From contig PVWD01000015.1 in assembly GCA_003003615.1 (NCBI GenBank), positions 1-46,138 of the forward strand: DNA of 46,138 nt, written 5' to 3'. The DNA comes from a filamentous cyanobacterium CCP2. GTDB taxonomy: Bacteria; Cyanobacteriota; Cyanobacteriia; Elainellales; Elainellaceae. A program made the translations under genes and the position numbers. Each line of letters starts with the position of its first letter. Position 1 is the stretch's first letter. This document shows, piece after piece, positions 24,069 through 32,890 of this stretch. Below the pieces are notes generated by a model. It saw nothing but the letters and a program-made list of their open reading frames with translations. It searched no databases and was not told the origin of the DNA.

Positions 24069-24109
24069 AATAAATATAATTAACTTTAGCAGCTTCACCT
24101 CCGCTAATT

Positions 24110-25588
24110 ATGACGAACCTAATATTTGCCTCTGCCCGTCAGCTCGCACAAATGATTCGCGATCGTGAGGTTTCTGCCGTTGAAGTCCTCGACGCTTACT
24201 TGAGCCAAATTGCCCAACATAACCCCAAGCTAAACGCCATTTGCACCTTAGACGAAGCCAATGCCCGCACCAGAGCCAAACAAGCCGATGAAGCCCTTGC
24301 GATTGGGGAAAGCTGGGGGGCTTTGCACGGTGTCCCCATCACGATAAAAGACATTTTTGAAACAGCAGGACTCCGCACCACTGCGGGCTACATCCCCTTG
24401 AAAAACTACATTCCCCAGCAAGATGCCACAGTTGTAGCAAGACTTCGGGCCGCCGGAGCCGTGATTCTGGGCAAGACGAACATGGCGGAACTGGCGGCGG
24501 ATTATCAGAGTACCAATTCCCTGTTTCCGCGTGTGAATAACCCTTGGAATTTGGACTATACGGCTGGGGGCAGTTCTGGGGGAAGTGCGGCGGCTGTTGC
24601 TGCTGGGCTGTCACCTTTGGATTTGGGGAATGATATTGCGGGTTCTGTGCGTCAGCCTGCCCACTTTTGCGGTGTGTATGGGTTAAAGCCAACCGATCGC
24701 CGCATTTCCACCGCCGGACAAATTCCAGAAGTACCAGGAATGCCGCTTTCTATTCGGCACATGATGACGGTGGGTTGTTTTGCCCGATCGCTGGAAGACC
24801 TTCGGCTCTGCTTTTCCTTAATTGCTGGAGCAGATCAACGCCGACCAGACGTACCGCCTATTCCCCTAGATCAGCCAACTGGCAAGGCTTTACAAGAACT
24901 CAACATCGCCTGGACTGATCAATGGGATGAAGTGCCAGTGGCTGCCGAAATCCAATCGGCGATGCATCAAGTTGCCCATACCCTTACCGATGCAGGAGCC
25001 AAACTCGATCGTTGGATACCTCAAGGTTTTGACATTTCCACAATACTGAATCTATACACCAGGATGGCAGCATACGTCATCACTTACGCTCAACCCAAGG
25101 ATCGATACAACATTCGGCGCAGCCTAGAACTCCTCTTTCGCACTGCTACCCAAGGAGACAAACAGCTACGAAAATTGGGCAACTTCAGCAGATACTTACC
25201 AGAATTACTGAATCCCAGCCTCAAAGGATATTTTGAAACGCTAACAGAGCGCGATCGCTTCACTGCCCAAATGGATGAGTCCCTTGAACCTTGGGATGCG
25301 TGGCTGTGTCCGGTTGCAGCAACTCCTGCCTTTACCCATCGTCCCGCCTGGAGTGCGGTTGAAATTAATGGCAGAGCTTACCCTCATGGTGTGGCAAATG
25401 GAGCGTATACGATGCCGTTTAATCTCAGTGGGCATCCGGCTGTGGTAATTCCGATCGGACAGACGAAAAATGGATTACCGATCGGGCTACAAGTAGTGGG
25501 AAAACGCTGGCGGGAAATGGAGTTATTGGCGATTGCTCAGAAGATTGATCAGGTCGTTGGGGCCTTCCTGCTTCCGCCGTTACGGTAG
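24110..25588 (+). CDS. Amidase signature family enzyme
   Basis: 492 residues, typical. It hydrolyses amide bonds with the Ser-cisSer-Lys triad. Lys is in HGVPITIKDIFETAGLRTTAG (about residue 80). The glycine/serine signature is YTAGGSSGGSAAAVAAGLS, and the nucleophile is Ser in DIAGSVRQPAHFCGVYGLKP. The C-terminal INGRAYPHGVANGAY and SGHPAVVIPIGQTKNGLPIGLQVVG are as in general amidases. It is not GatA: there is no gatCB and the context is metabolic. The substrate is unknown; a xenobiotic or plant-type amide is possible. It is divergent from methyltransferase-tetR and shares the palindromic operator region. Confidence 0.92.
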   Translation: MTNLIFASARQLAQMIRDREVSAVEVLDAYLSQIAQHNPKLNAICTLDEANARTRAKQADEALAIGESWGALHGVPITIKDIFETAGLRTTAGYIPLKNYIPQQDATVVARLRAAGAVILGKTNMAELAADYQSTNSLFPRVNNPWNLDYTAGGSSGGSAAAVAAGLSPLDLGNDIAGSVRQPAHFCGVYGLKPTDRRISTAGQIPEVPGMPLSIRHMMTVGCFARSLEDLRLCFSLIAGADQRRPDVPPIPLDQPTGKALQELNIAWTDQWDEVPVAAEIQSAMHQVAHTLTDAGAKLDRWIPQGFDISTILNLYTRMAAYVITYAQPKDRYNIRRSLELLFRTATQGDKQLRKLGNFSRYLPELLNPSLKGYFETLTERDRFTAQMDESLEPWDAWLCPVAATPAFTHRPAWSAVEINGRAYPHGVANGAYTMPFNLSGHPAVVIPIGQTKNGLPIGLQVVGKRWREMELLAIAQKIDQVVGAFLLPPLR

Positions 25589-25638
25589 AAAGTAATTTTA
25601 TGGTGCGACTTAACGGTGAAAAGCTGCGATCGGGCTGA

Positions 25639-26056
25639 TTACAAGTTGCGTTCTAGCCAGGTCGTCAACTCCTCTGATTGCGTAAAATCCAGCGATGCTT
25701 CGCCCAAAGCTTCCAGTTGGTCAACGGAGAGCGATCGAATGCAGGACTCTACCTCCTGATCCAAGTTGCCAAATCGATGTTTCAGAAGGCGTAATACAAA
25801 CGCGATCTCCCGCTGTAGCCCTTGCTGTAGCCCTTGCTGTAGCCCTTGCTGTAACCCTTGCTGTAACCCTTGCTCCAGAATGTCTTGATAAATGACGGAT
25901 TCTTTCACAATCTCCTCCCGCAGGATTTGCTGAATTACTGCTTTTTCCAATACTAATCCTGCTAAAACCGCCATGTCCGATCGGTTCTTCCAATAACCAC
26001 TGAGCAAAGGCTTGACTGTAGCTTTCGGCTAGAAACCGGCAAACGTTGTCATACAT
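25639..26056 (-). pseudogene. Rpn-type (PD-(D/E)XK transposase-like) gene, internally deleted and frameshifted
   Basis: The first 26 codons from 26056 (MYDNVCRFLAESYSQAFAQW then LLEEPI) are the normal N-terminus of cyanobacterial Rpn/DUF4351-like proteins. The C-terminal 115 codons (AVLAGLVLEKAVIQQILREE, SVIYQDILEQG, five QGLQ repeats, then HRFGNLDQEVESCIRSLSVD and LGEASLDFTQSEELTTWLE) are the normal C-terminus but in another frame. The central nuclease region, about 150-200 residues, is absent. The junction lies around GAACCGATCGGACATGG, a CGATCG octamer site. The result cannot give a working nuclease; the downstream frame could still start internally. Confidence 0.75.
25813..25872. repeat. 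Five tandem 12-bp units inside the Rpn-type pseudogene
   Basis: CTGTAGCCCTTG three times, then CTGTAACCCTTG twice. On the minus strand they encode QGLQ repeats in the coiled linker typical of this family, whose members often have variable numbers of EGxx/QGxx repeats. Confidence 0.9.
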
Positions 26057-26087
26057 ACCCAGCTTTTACTGTCCGTCCATCATCAGC

Positions 26088-26891
26088 CTAAGCGACTGAA
26101 TTAAAAAAACTGGTTTGCGATCGGTCAAAGCCTGCTTCATCGGGATTTGTGGCGGCGCGGGAAAGGTCATCGGAGATTTGCCGACAGTATTGGTTGAAGG
26201 CGGGTGAGGTGCGGAAGTCGTCAGTGCGGGGGTAAGGTTCATCGATCGTCACTTCCGACACCACTCGACCCGGACGAGCTGCCATCACGACGACTCGGTT
26301 GGACAGGTAAACCGCCTCATAAATGTTGTGAGTAACAAACACCACTGTCCACTTCATCCGGTTCCACAACTCCAGCAAGTCACTGTTCAGTCTGCCCCGT
26401 GTCATTTCATCTAAGGCCCCAAACGGTTCATCCATCAGCAAAATTTCGGGATGCGTTACCAAAGCACGGGCGATCGACACCCGCATTTTCATGCCGCCGG
26501 ATAGCTCACGTGGATAACACTGTTCAGACCCTTTTAAGTCTACGAGTTCGATCGCCTCTGCCACTGCTGAGGATGCTGCCCGCTTGGTAATCCCTGACAG
26601 CTTCAGGGGAAGATAAATATTTTCCTGTACCGTTGCCCACGGCATCAGGGCTGCCTCCTGGAAAACAAATGCTAGTTTCCGCTGGCTATGCCCTTCTAAG
26701 GACAGATTGCCGGAGGTCATTTGCCCCAATCCAGCAATAATCCGCAATACCGTACTTTTCCCACAGCCAGACGGCCCCAGCAGGCTGACAAACTCTCCTT
26801 CTGCGATTGCCAAATTCAAGTCCTTGAGAGCAACTGTTCCGTTGGAGTAGACCTTGCTAACGTTACTGAGAGTAATCGCGGGAGAAGTCAT
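26088..26891 (-). CDS. ABC transporter ATP-binding protein (SsuB/TauB/NrtD type)
   Basis: 267 residues. Walker A is GPSGCGKSTVLRIIAGL, the Q-loop FVFQEAALMPWATV, signature LSGGMKMRVSIARAL, Walker B ILLMDEPFGALD and the H-loop FVTHNIYEAV. The C-terminus (VVVMAARPGRVVSEV) is characteristic of the nitrate/sulfonate/taurine/pyrimidine importer ATPases. It energises import together with a permease and a binding protein. The binding protein is encoded just upstream (27054-28163, same strand, 162 bp gap). No permease gene is present between or beside them. Confidence 0.93.
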   Translation of the reverse strand: MTSPAITLSNVSKVYSNGTVALKDLNLAIAEGEFVSLLGPSGCGKSTVLRIIAGLGQMTSGNLSLEGHSQRKLAFVFQEAALMPWATVQENIYLPLKLSGITKRAASSAVAEAIELVDLKGSEQCYPRELSGGMKMRVSIARALVTHPEILLMDEPFGALDEMTRGRLNSDLLELWNRMKWTVVFVTHNIYEAVYLSNRVVVMAARPGRVVSEVTIDEPYPRTDDFRTSPAFNQYCRQISDDLSRAATNPDEAGFDRSQTSFFNSVA

Positions 26892-27053
26892 AATATCTTC
26901 CTATAGCTGTGGGCGGTTGAAACAGGAGCAATGCGGCTGAAGAGTGTAAGGCAAGTCGCTATGTAGTAGATGTATTCAGCTAACTAGACAGGCAAAACCC
27001 CCATCCAAAGAGAATACTTGTATTCTTTCTACGCCGCACTCCTCGCTCCTCAC

Positions 27054-28163
27054 TCACACCTCATACGCATCCACCCCTTTATTTACAAACTCTAAAGTAT
27101 ATGCCTGGGTATAGTCTGTTTCTGGGTTAAAGACACCTTGTTCTGTCAGCGTTTCAAAGAAAGACCGCCAGCGATCGTCCGTCATTGCCCCAATGCCCAG
27201 GCTTTCTGCATCACCGGAGACAACAATGCCGTATTCCTTCATTTTTTCAATGCCGTAAGCAATTTGCTCATCGGTCATTTCAGGATTCGCTTGCTTGATG
27301 AGTTCATTGCCAGGGGTTGGATCGCCATCCAGATAGCTATACCACCCTTTGATAGAAGCATCCACAAATCGCTGTACCAGGTCTGGGTTTTGCTCTACCA
27401 GTTCGCGTCTACATTCGATCGTCGTGGAATAGGGATCATAGCCAAAGTCTGCCAGAAGAAAGACCACCGGCTCAAAGCCCCCCTCTTTTTGAATGGACAA
27501 GGGTTCAGAGCTTAAATACCCTTGTTGTGCTGATTCTTCGTCAGCCAGGAAGGGCCCAGAGTTGAAATTGTAGGTGCGCTTTTGGTCATCGGTGAAGCCA
27601 TACTTCGCTTGGAGAAAGGGCCAGTAGGTGACGTTTGCTGCCGATGAGATGAAAATTGGTTTGCCTGCCAAATCTTCCAAAGACTCTGCTTTGCCAGGAT
27701 GCGCCATTAGAATTTGTGGATCTTTCTGGAAGATGGAAGCAACTGTAACCTTGGGAATGCCTTCTTCGATCGCCTTAATGGCATCTGAACCATAGCCCAT
27801 AAAGAAATCTATGGCACCGCCCATGAGAAGTTGGGTTCCATTGACCTGCGGCCCACCCATTTCGATCGTCACATCCAAGCCATATTCTTCGTAAATTCCA
27901 GTTGCTACTGCCTGGTAAAAGCCACCATGTTCAGCTTGGGCATACCAGTTTGTGCCATAGGTGACAGAGATTAGTTCACCAGAAGTCGCAGTGGTCGTTT
28001 CGGTTGTATCAGCCGCATCAGCCGTAGTCGTTTCTGTGGTTGCTGTCCGATTGGGGGCACAAGCTGCAACGAAACCGCTTCCTGCCGCAAGCGCACCATA
28101 CTGAATCAGTTTACGACGGGTGACACCGTAAATTCCTCGTGGTGGATAGCGTAATGAACTCAT
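27054..28163 (-). CDS. ABC transporter substrate-binding lipoprotein (NMT1/THI5-SsuA-like)
   Basis: 369 residues. The N-terminus has a twin-arginine motif (TRRKLIQYG) and a lipobox ending AAC with Cys35, then a Thr-rich linker. This implies export by Tat and lipid anchoring at the periplasmic face of the inner membrane. The body is the NMT1/THI5 fold (TYGTNWYAQAEHGGFYQAVA, ATGIYEEYGLDVTIEMGG, GAIDFFMGYGSDAIKAIEEG), found in binding proteins for hydroxymethylpyrimidine, sulfonates and nitrate. The ligand is not readable. No TPP riboswitch is visible in the 155-bp leader. It pairs with the downstream ATPase. Confidence 0.92.
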   Translation of the reverse strand: MSSLRYPPRGIYGVTRRKLIQYGALAAGSGFVAACAPNRTATTETTTADAADTTETTTATSGELISVTYGTNWYAQAEHGGFYQAVATGIYEEYGLDVTIEMGGPQVNGTQLLMGGAIDFFMGYGSDAIKAIEEGIPKVTVASIFQKDPQILMAHPGKAESLEDLAGKPIFISSAANVTYWPFLQAKYGFTDDQKRTYNFNSGPFLADEESAQQGYLSSEPLSIQKEGGFEPVVFLLADFGYDPYSTTIECRRELVEQNPDLVQRFVDASIKGWYSYLDGDPTPGNELIKQANPEMTDEQIAYGIEKMKEYGIVVSGDAESLGIGAMTDDRWRSFFETLTEQGVFNPETDYTQAYTLEFVNKGVDAYEV

Positions 28164-28318
28164 TCCATGCTCCTTATGACACGCTGATCGTTTGTTTTTA
28201 TGGGTTACAGCTTCTCATCTACTGAAGCTACTAGAACCGAATACACCGAATTGTATGTTCAGATACGGCTTGGAGGAACTCGGTTTTTGAGCAAAAAGAA
28301 TTTTGATTGAAAAAAACA

Positions 28319-29287
28319 TCACTGCTTTCGGTGTGTCACCACCCATTCAATCACCTGCTGACCCAACCGGACATCATTCAGCCGATCGACCTCCCGAATT
28401 CCAGTGGGGCTGGTGACATTTACTTCCGTTAAGTACCCGCCAATCACATCAATTCCCACAAATACTAAGCCATCTTTTTGCAACGTGGGAGCTAACACCT
28501 CGCAAATTTGCCGATCGCGTTCTGTAATCTCTGCTGCTGCGATCCGTCCACCAACCGCCATGTTGCCTCGAAATTCGCTGCCCGTTGGAATGCGGTTCAC
28601 TGCGCCGATCGGTTCTCCATTCAGCAGAATTACCCGCTTATCACCGTCCTTTGCCTCCGGGAGAAACTCCTGCACCATAATCGGAACCTTGCCCTGAAAC
28701 GTGCTGATTTCGATCAGGGAATTAAAGTTTCGATCGCCCGGTTCAATCAATAAAATTCCCTCACCCCCCTTACCGCCCAAGGGTTTAATGACTGCTGCTC
28801 CTTGCTGATCGACAAACTTGCGAATGACCTGCTTATCTTGACTGACGATCGTTTTAGGAATCACTTCTGTAAACTGAAGGGCATACATTTTTTCATTGGC
28901 GTTCCGCAGCCCATGAGGCGAGTTTACGACTAGCGTTTTGGCGGGGTCAGTGTGATCCAGAATATAGGTGGCATACAGATAGGGAACGTTTACAGGTGGA
29001 TCGGTTCGCATAAACACTGCATCCATCTCGTCTAAACAGCAGAGATGCCGATCGCCCAATTGAAACCATTCCAGTTCTGCCGACCACAGCCCATCCACTA
29101 GCCGCACTGCTTTTAACTGCACCGCTTGCACCATCGCCCAGGCCTTTCCCTGGGCCACGCTCAGGGAGTGTGCTTCCGTTATCCAAACTTCATGCCCCAT
29201 CTCCTGAGCCGCTTCCATCAGTGCCACGCTCGTATCGTGACCCGGATCAAGCTTTTGAATCGGATCAATGATGAATGCAAACTTCAC
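28319..29287 (-). CDS. gshB: Glutathione synthetase
   Basis: 322 residues. It joins gamma-glutamylcysteine and glycine with ATP. It begins MKFAFIIDPIQKLDPGHDTS, as in bacterial GshB. The ATP-grasp core shows VIKPLGGKGGEGILLIEPGD, MVQEFLPEAKDGDKRVILLNGE and GAVNRIPTGSEFRGNMAVGG, and ends with the metal-binding DVIGGYLTEVNVTSPTGIRE. All expected ligands look intact. The glutaredoxin gene lies 150 bp upstream on the same strand, a neighbourhood widely kept in cyanobacteria, so the two probably form one glutathione unit. Confidence 0.97.
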   Translation of the reverse strand: MKFAFIIDPIQKLDPGHDTSVALMEAAQEMGHEVWITEAHSLSVAQGKAWAMVQAVQLKAVRLVDGLWSAELEWFQLGDRHLCCLDEMDAVFMRTDPPVNVPYLYATYILDHTDPAKTLVVNSPHGLRNANEKMYALQFTEVIPKTIVSQDKQVIRKFVDQQGAAVIKPLGGKGGEGILLIEPGDRNFNSLIEISTFQGKVPIMVQEFLPEAKDGDKRVILLNGEPIGAVNRIPTGSEFRGNMAVGGRIAAAEITERDRQICEVLAPTLQKDGLVFVGIDVIGGYLTEVNVTSPTGIREVDRLNDVRLGQQVIEWVVTHRKQ

Positions 29288-29437
29288 AGAAACTCCTTGT
29301 TGGGGCTAGGGAATACAAAGGGGGAGAAAGGGAGCGGGAGTGAGGATTCAGGGTTCTAATTGCCCTGTTTGCTTTTCAAACGTTTTTTAATCGCGATCGT
29401 GATAAAGCGATTCCCCTGCTACCGTCTTCATTGAGAG

Positions 29438-29701
29438 TTACTGGGCTTGAAGGAGGGGGTCTAGCTTGCCCCTAGAGTTGAGGGCGTAAAGATCATCGCA
29501 ACCGCCGATGTGTTGATTGTTGATAAAAATTTGGGGGAGGCTGCGCCGGCCGTTGGCTCGTTGAGACATTTTCGATCGCGCCGCTTCGTCTCCGTCAATG
29601 CAATACTCTGTGTAATCAACGCCTTTTTTGTCTAACAATGCCTTTGCCCGAATGCAGAAGGGGCACGTACTCCAGGTGTAGATTTCGACGTTTGCAGCCA
29701 T
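29438..29701 (-). CDS. grxC: Glutaredoxin 3-type dithiol glutaredoxin
   Basis: 87 residues, full length. Active site TCPFC with Cys13 and Cys16 (CPFC rather than CPYC), the cis-Pro region RRSLPQIFINNQHIGGCDDL and the glutathione-binding GGCDD. It reduces protein disulfides and glutathionylated proteins at the expense of glutathione. It is transcribed ahead of gshB, which makes glutathione. An RBS is not obvious. Confidence 0.96.
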   Translation of the reverse strand: MAANVEIYTWSTCPFCIRAKALLDKKGVDYTEYCIDGDEAARSKMSQRANGRRSLPQIFINNQHIGGCDDLYALNSRGKLDPLLQAQ

Positions 29702-29880
29702 GATAATTTCAGCAATCTTTATTCTTCATTAATCTTAATCGATTTGTCTTGCCAGGAGCGATCGTCTCGCAAAGGCAAACAGAACATAGTGCTGTATCAC
29801 AGTATCTCTGGTAATTCCCATTTGAGGCTTGCGTGAAAATCAAAGCCTGAGGCCTGCTCCAACCCCCCAAGCCCACCAAC

Positions 29881-30123
29881 CTACCGAGTTGGAATCGGAT
29901 TACGCTCGCGCTGCTTATTTTCAACCCACTCTGAAAGATGAATAATTTTGTTGGGTTGTGCAAGCCGCCAACCGGCCTGTTCAAGCTGTGCCGGACTTGC
30001 GGTAGTCACCATTTCGTAGCGGGGGCAATAAATCACCACCATACTTTTGTTACACATCGTCACGTAGCATGATCCCCAGTCCAAACCTTTACACTCTACC
30101 TGTTGCCCTTCTTGCCAATTCAT
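29881..30123 (-). CDS. Conserved-looking hypothetical protein (80 aa)
   Basis: Taken from ATG 30123 (MNWQEGQQVECKGLDWGSCY), giving 80 residues. The frame stays open upstream to 30246, but the extra residues look unrelated. It is a small soluble protein with Cys residues at ECKG, GSCY, TMCN and YCPRYE, tryptophan-rich, and a C-terminus (AGWRLAQPNKIIHLSEWVENKQ) of alpha/beta character. I recognise no domain; the style is that of cyanobacterial conserved hypotheticals. It lies upstream of grxC with a 180-bp gap and is divergent from ubiD. Confidence 0.6.
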   Translation of the reverse strand: MNWQEGQQVECKGLDWGSCYVTMCNKSMVVIYCPRYEMVTTASPAQLEQAGWRLAQPNKIIHLSEWVENKQRERNPIPTR

Positions 30124-30363
30124 GGAACTACCTTCCAACGCTCCTAAGTCCAACTGTAGATGCAACACCACAGCAAAACTTCCTACTTTTATGTCAACCA
30201 AGCGGGTGACTCTTTTTAAGCTTTCTGATCCAGTATTCCCACGCATTGAGGTAAGTATTTCATGAAGATACTTAAGAAAAGCCTAAACTTGCAGGTAAAT
30301 CAGCATCGCACAGAATGGAGTCTCGTCTCATAATGGAGAAGCAATGCTTTACATTCCTTCACT

Positions 30364-31869
30364 ATGGCGAGAGATTTACGGGGATTTTTGAATCTGTTAG
30401 AGCAACGCGGACAGTTGCATCGGGTCAGGGCTTTGGTCGATTCCGAATTGGAAATTGCAGAAATTTCTAATCGAATGCTGCAACAGGGTGGGCCAGCTTT
30501 GCTGTTTGAGAATGTGAAGGGGTCGCCCCATTCGATCGCCATTAATGTGATGGGAACCGTAGAGCGGATTTGCTGGGCGATGAACATGGAGCAGCCGCAG
30601 GAGTTGGAGGAATTAGGCAAAAAGTTGGCAATGCTTCAGCAGCCGAAACCACCGAAAAAAGTGGCGCAGGCGATCGACTTTGGCAAAGTCTTGTTTGATG
30701 TTTTGAAGGCAAAGCCCGGTCGGGATTTCTTTCCCCCTTGCCAACAGGTTGTCGTGGAGGGAGAAAATCTGGACTTGAACCAAGTTCCGATGATTCGCCC
30801 CTATGCAGGCGATGCCGGAAAGATTATTACCTTAGGGCTGGTCATTACCAAGGATTGCGAAACCGGAACGCCGAATGTGGGCGTGTATCGCTTGCAACTT
30901 CAGTCTAAAAACACGATGACGGTTCACTGGCTGTCGGTGCGGGGTGGGGCGCGGCATTTGCGGAAGGCGGCAGAGCAGGGCAAAAAGCTGGAAGTGGCGA
31001 TCGCCCTTGGGGTTGATCCGCTAATCATTATGGCGGCGGCAACTCCGATTCCCGTAGACCTATCAGAATGGCTGTTTGCGGGGCTGTATGGCGGCTCTGG
31101 GGTGAAGCTGGCGAAATGTAAGACGGTGGATCTGGAAGTGCCTGCCGACTCAGAATTTGTCCTAGAGGGGACGATTACTCCGGGTGAGGTGCTGCCCGAT
31201 GGGCCCTTTGGTGATCACATGGGCTACTACGGTGGCGTGGAGGATTCCCCCTTGGTGCGCTTTCACTGCATGACCCATCGTAAAGACCCCATTTATCTCA
31301 CCACCTTTAGCGGTCGTCCTCCCAAGGAAGAAGCCATGATGGCGATCGCCCTCAACCGCATTTACACGCCTATCCTGCGGCAGCAAGTGTCTGAAATTAC
31401 GGATTTCTTTTTGCCAATGGAAGCCCTCAGCTACAAGGCAGCAATTATTTCCATTGACAAAGCCTATCCAGGACAAGCAAGGCGAGCGGCCTTGGCATTT
31501 TGGAGTGCGTTGCCGCAGTTCACTTACACCAAGTTTGTGATTGTCGTAGACAAATCGATTAACATTCGCGATCCGCGTCAAGTGGTGTGGGCCATTACCT
31601 CAAAAGTTGACCCGGTGCGGGATGTGTTTATTCTGCCAGAAACGCCCTTTGACACCCTGGATTTTGCCAGCGAAAGGATTGGCTTAGGAGGACGCATGGG
31701 CATTGATGCCACTACGAAAATTCCACCCGAAACCGATCATCCCTGGGGAGAGCCTCTGGAGTCTGATCCGGATGTGGCGGCAATGGTCGATCGGCGTTGG
31801 GCGGAGTATGGTTTGGTGGATTTGAAACTGGGTGAGGTTGATCCGAATTTGTTCGGGTATGAGATGTGA
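30364..31869 (+). CDS. ubiD: UbiD family decarboxylase
   Basis: 501 residues, full length. It is a prenylated-FMN-dependent decarboxylase of the 3-octaprenyl-4-hydroxybenzoate carboxy-lyase family; in cyanobacteria the likely substrate is the plastoquinone precursor (inference from other species). Visible: MARDLRGFLNLLEQRGQLHR, PNVGVYRLQLQSKNTMTVHW, GGARHLRKAAEQGKKLEVAIALG with the prFMN-binding Arg, and the EGTITPGEVLPDGPFGDHMGYY segment. Then come the acidic VSEITDFFLPMEALSY and the C-terminal RIGLGGRMGIDATTK with DRRW. Start ATG 30364 lies 118 bp after the frame of the divergent small gene. It is apparently monocistronic. Confidence 0.92.
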   Translation: MARDLRGFLNLLEQRGQLHRVRALVDSELEIAEISNRMLQQGGPALLFENVKGSPHSIAINVMGTVERICWAMNMEQPQELEELGKKLAMLQQPKPPKKVAQAIDFGKVLFDVLKAKPGRDFFPPCQQVVVEGENLDLNQVPMIRPYAGDAGKIITLGLVITKDCETGTPNVGVYRLQLQSKNTMTVHWLSVRGGARHLRKAAEQGKKLEVAIALGVDPLIIMAAATPIPVDLSEWLFAGLYGGSGVKLAKCKTVDLEVPADSEFVLEGTITPGEVLPDGPFGDHMGYYGGVEDSPLVRFHCMTHRKDPIYLTTFSGRPPKEEAMMAIALNRIYTPILRQQVSEITDFFLPMEALSYKAAIISIDKAYPGQARRAALAFWSALPQFTYTKFVIVVDKSINIRDPRQVVWAITSKVDPVRDVFILPETPFDTLDFASERIGLGGRMGIDATTKIPPETDHPWGEPLESDPDVAAMVDRRWAEYGLVDLKLGEVDPNLFGYEM

Positions 31870-31959
31870 GGAGATTCTTTACACGTCTTTTATTGCAAAG
31901 ATTTAGCATCAATCAAAGCCCAAATTTTGCAGGGGCAACAATGTAGATGTAGATCATTC

Positions 31960-32826
31960 ATGCGACGGGATTCAATTTTCTACGCGCTATTTCAGCAATC
32001 TCCCTCTTTACTGTTTGAACTGGTGGAACACCCACCCCCCGATGCCCAACGCTATCAGTTCGATTCGGTTGCCGTCAAAGAACCCAAATTTGAAATCGAC
32101 GGAGTTTTTCTGCCCCCTGAGTCTGAAACTCCAGGAGTCGTGTATTTCTGTGAGGTGCAGTTTCAAAAGGATGAGCAGCTTTACGAACGGCTGTTTGGCG
32201 AGTCATTTCTGTACTTTTACCGCAACCGATCGCGTTTCAGCGATTGGCAGGCAGTCGTGATTTACCCCGATCGCGCCACAGAACAGAACACGACCCATCC
32301 TTACCGAGCTTTGTTAGCCAGTGAGCAGGTGCATCGGGTTTATCTAAACGAGTTAGGTGACATCCAGCAGTTGCCCTTGGGAGTTGCGCTGATGGCTCTC
32401 ACAACGGTGGATGAGGTAGAGGCTCCAGAAATTGCCAAGAGGCTGCTCGCTCGGTCACGGCAGGAAGCACAATCGCCGGGGGCAAGTCGCACCATAATGG
32501 AGATGATCACGACAATAATGGTCTACAAGTTCACAGCGTTGAGTCGGCAGGAGATTGAAGCGATGTTGGGGCTGAACCTGAAAGAAACACGAGTCTACCA
32601 GGAAGCGAAGGCAGAAGGGCGAGAGGAAGGGCGAGAGGAAGGACGAGAAGAAGGAGAACGATCGCTGTTGCTGCGTCTACTCATGCATCGGTTTCGGGTC
32701 TTGCCTGAAGGATTAGCGTCTCGAGTTGAGGCATTGTCTAAGCAGCAAGTAGAGGAATTGGCAGAAGCATTGTTGGAATTTCAGACGATCGCCGATCTAG
32801 AAGCCTGGTTCAATCAAGTAGGGTAA
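31960..32826 (+). CDS. Rpn family recombination-promoting nuclease/putative transposase (DUF2887 type)
   Basis: 288 residues from ATG 31960 (MRRDSIFYALFQQSPSLLFE); the 11 upstream codons are not family-like. The nuclease fold includes FEIDGVFLPPESETPGVVYFCEVQFQKDEQLYERLFGE, with the acidic IDGVF and EVQFQKD positions expected for PD-(D/E)XK catalysis. The rest is RFSDWQAVVIYPDR, then a helical tail with EGREEGREEGREEG repeats and MHRFRVLPEGLASRVEALS. In this family the variable EGRxEG repeat joins the nuclease to a DUF4351-like helix. The role may be DNA mobility or recombination. It is the intact counterpart of the degraded copy at 25.6 kb. Confidence 0.88.
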   Translation: MRRDSIFYALFQQSPSLLFELVEHPPPDAQRYQFDSVAVKEPKFEIDGVFLPPESETPGVVYFCEVQFQKDEQLYERLFGESFLYFYRNRSRFSDWQAVVIYPDRATEQNTTHPYRALLASEQVHRVYLNELGDIQQLPLGVALMALTTVDEVEAPEIAKRLLARSRQEAQSPGASRTIMEMITTIMVYKFTALSRQEIEAMLGLNLKETRVYQEAKAEGREEGREEGREEGERSLLLRLLMHRFRVLPEGLASRVEALSKQQVEELAEALLEFQTIADLEAWFNQVG

Positions 32827-32890
32827 ATCGATACCCGATCCAGCACAATAAAAATAGTGTCTCTTTACTACCAGCAGCCCCGTCTGACGA

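Noticed and set aside
27030-27056. Yfr1 small RNA (ACTCCTCACAC-like motif)
   Set aside because: The similar text is part of a degenerate heptamer stretch (actcctcgctcctcactcac) with no flanking hairpins.
28164-28318. TPP riboswitch before the NMT1/THI5-like binding protein
   Set aside because: No CTGAGA / ACCTGA-type thi-box core on the minus strand; only a short imperfect repeat.
29709-29984. 91-codon minus frame beside grxC
   Set aside because: Overlaps the 80-aa hypothetical gene in another frame and has no family features.
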